A stretch of 64,000 nucleotides of DNA from Sulfurovum indicum (GTDB lineage: Bacteria; Campylobacterota; Campylobacteria; Campylobacterales; Sulfurovaceae): NCBI RefSeq assembly GCF_014931715.1, contig NZ_CP063164.1, forward strand, positions 558,001-622,000, given 5' to 3'. This document shows, one piece after another, positions 63,458-64,000 of the stretch. Every line of letters starts with the position of its first letter. Position 1 is the first letter of the stretch. The position numbers and the translations under genes were made by a program. The notes under the pieces were generated by a model, which saw only the letters and a program-made list of their open reading frames with translations, ran no database searches and was not told the origin of the DNA.

Positions 63458-64000
63458 AGCACAGAATACTGAGGATAGTCTGGGGAGTAGCATCGGTGGG
63501 TATCTACTTCTCAGTGGTAAGCTTGCTTATTTTTTATTTTAATCAGAGGGAGGTACGGGAGAAGAGGCATTATGTCAAAAAAAACGAGCATCGAATACAA
63601 GTAGCGCTTTCATCACCGAAAAAGAGGGTTGTCAGTAAACAAAAGAAACAAACCAAATCCAAAACAGTTCAGAGGCAAAGAAAGAGCACAAAACAAAAAA
63701 AGCATACACAGAAAAAAGTGATCAAAGAGAAGGTTGTCAAAAAGGTTGTAAAGAAAAAAGAGCAGAACCTTAGCAGACCCAAAAAGAGGCCCAAAGATCT
63801 TTTTGCCAATATTAAAACAGAAAAAAGAAAACCGCTTATCCAGGTTAGCAGCAAGCCAGTTTCAAGTAAACCCAAAAAGCAGTTGTTCGAAATAAGGGAA
63901 AAACGCCCAAGTGCGAGTATGCATATCAGTGATTCACTGAAGGTGCAAAAAGAGATGGACAGCGGTGTGGAAGATGCCTATCTTGCAAAGGTGCAGGAGA
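63454..64000 (+). CDS. TonB/TolA-like energy transducer, N-terminal part (3' end outside window)
   Basis: The frame opens at ATG 63454, overlapping the ExbD/TolR stop (ATGA), and stays open to the window end (182 residues). One membrane helix (about 9-29, VWGVASVGIYFSVVSLLIF) is followed by a long Lys/Arg/Gln-rich periplasmic stretch with many KKVVKK-type repeats. This is the layout of TolA or TonB, whose C-terminal domain would lie beyond. In Campylobacterota tolB and pal commonly follow, which would favour TolA; neither can be seen. Confidence 0.75.
   Translation, partial: MKHRILRIVWGVASVGIYFSVVSLLIFYFNQREVREKRHYVKKNEHRIQVALSSPKKRVVSKQKKQTKSKTVQRQRKSTKQKKHTQKKVIKEKVVKKVVKKKEQNLSRPKKRPKDLFANIKTEKRKPLIQVSSKPVSSKPKKQLFEIREKRPSASMHISDSLKVQKEMDSGVEDAYLAKVQE

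Overview
The window reads as ordinary chromosome of a Campylobacterota (epsilonproteobacterial) bacterium, probably close to Sulfurovum. This rests on gene order and protein character, not on a database search. The order fmt-birA-parA-parB followed by an ATP synthase block that opens with paired b' and b subunits and runs straight into exbB-exbD-tonB/tolA is typical of the group. So are the stand-alone CetB-like PAS protein, the histidine kinase H-box (IAHQWRQPL), the PUA-less ProB and a periplasmic flavocytochrome c-type sulfide dehydrogenase. Coding density is high, genes often overlap by 1-8 bases, and many starts are TTG or GTG.

Layout. 1-5041 (+): the end of dsbD, a CvfB-like RNA-binding protein, a haem/thioredoxin fusion, a secreted nuclease-like protein, HemJ and a DUF2231 membrane protein. 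5051-11328 (-): a small cytochrome c and then the tight operon glmU-coaBC-uppS-prepilin peptidase-LptF/G-truA. 11409-15277: trmA, a CoA-binding protein, ilvA, ppx. 15470-17669 (-): a response regulator and a kinase whose sensor is a metallo-beta-lactamase/di-iron-type domain. 17820-25570: ilvB-ilvN, lpxD, a small orphan, a PAS protein with an RNA-like leader, metH. 25797-30137: trpB, small conserved proteins, pepD, nth. 30255-35833: a PpiC isomerase, a SurA-like protein lacking the isomerase domain, fba, a PLP enzyme and hisD, with a MITE-like element between the last two. 36010-38412 (-): sulfide dehydrogenase flavoprotein and eight tRNA genes behind a near-consensus promoter. 38507-50840: pncC/cinA, ileS, a 41-residue membrane peptide, gatA, guaB, metY, metX, xseB, a nitrilase-fold protein lacking catalytic residues, a ThiF-like enzyme, ridA, rplU-rpmA. 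51371-64000 (+): obgE-proB-fmt-birA-parA-parB, then atpF'-F-H-A-G-D-C and exbB-exbD-tonB/tolA, the last running off the window.

The genes are mainly core metabolism (branched-chain amino acids, methionine by both the MetX/MetY and MetH steps, histidine, tryptophan, CoA, peptidoglycan and lipid A precursors), translation, chromosome partitioning and ATP synthesis. I see no phage, defence island, CRISPR array or transposase gene. The most interesting signals are non-coding: a 265-bp element with 31-bp inverted ends, a 4-bp target duplication and a natural empty-site copy elsewhere in the window; a probable attenuator leader before the PAS gene; a strongly folded spacer between atpD and atpC; and palindromic and heptanucleotide repeats, some inside a coding sequence. 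Among proteins, the di-iron-like sensor kinase, the isomerase-less chaperone pair and the apparent pseudo-nitrilase deserve attention.
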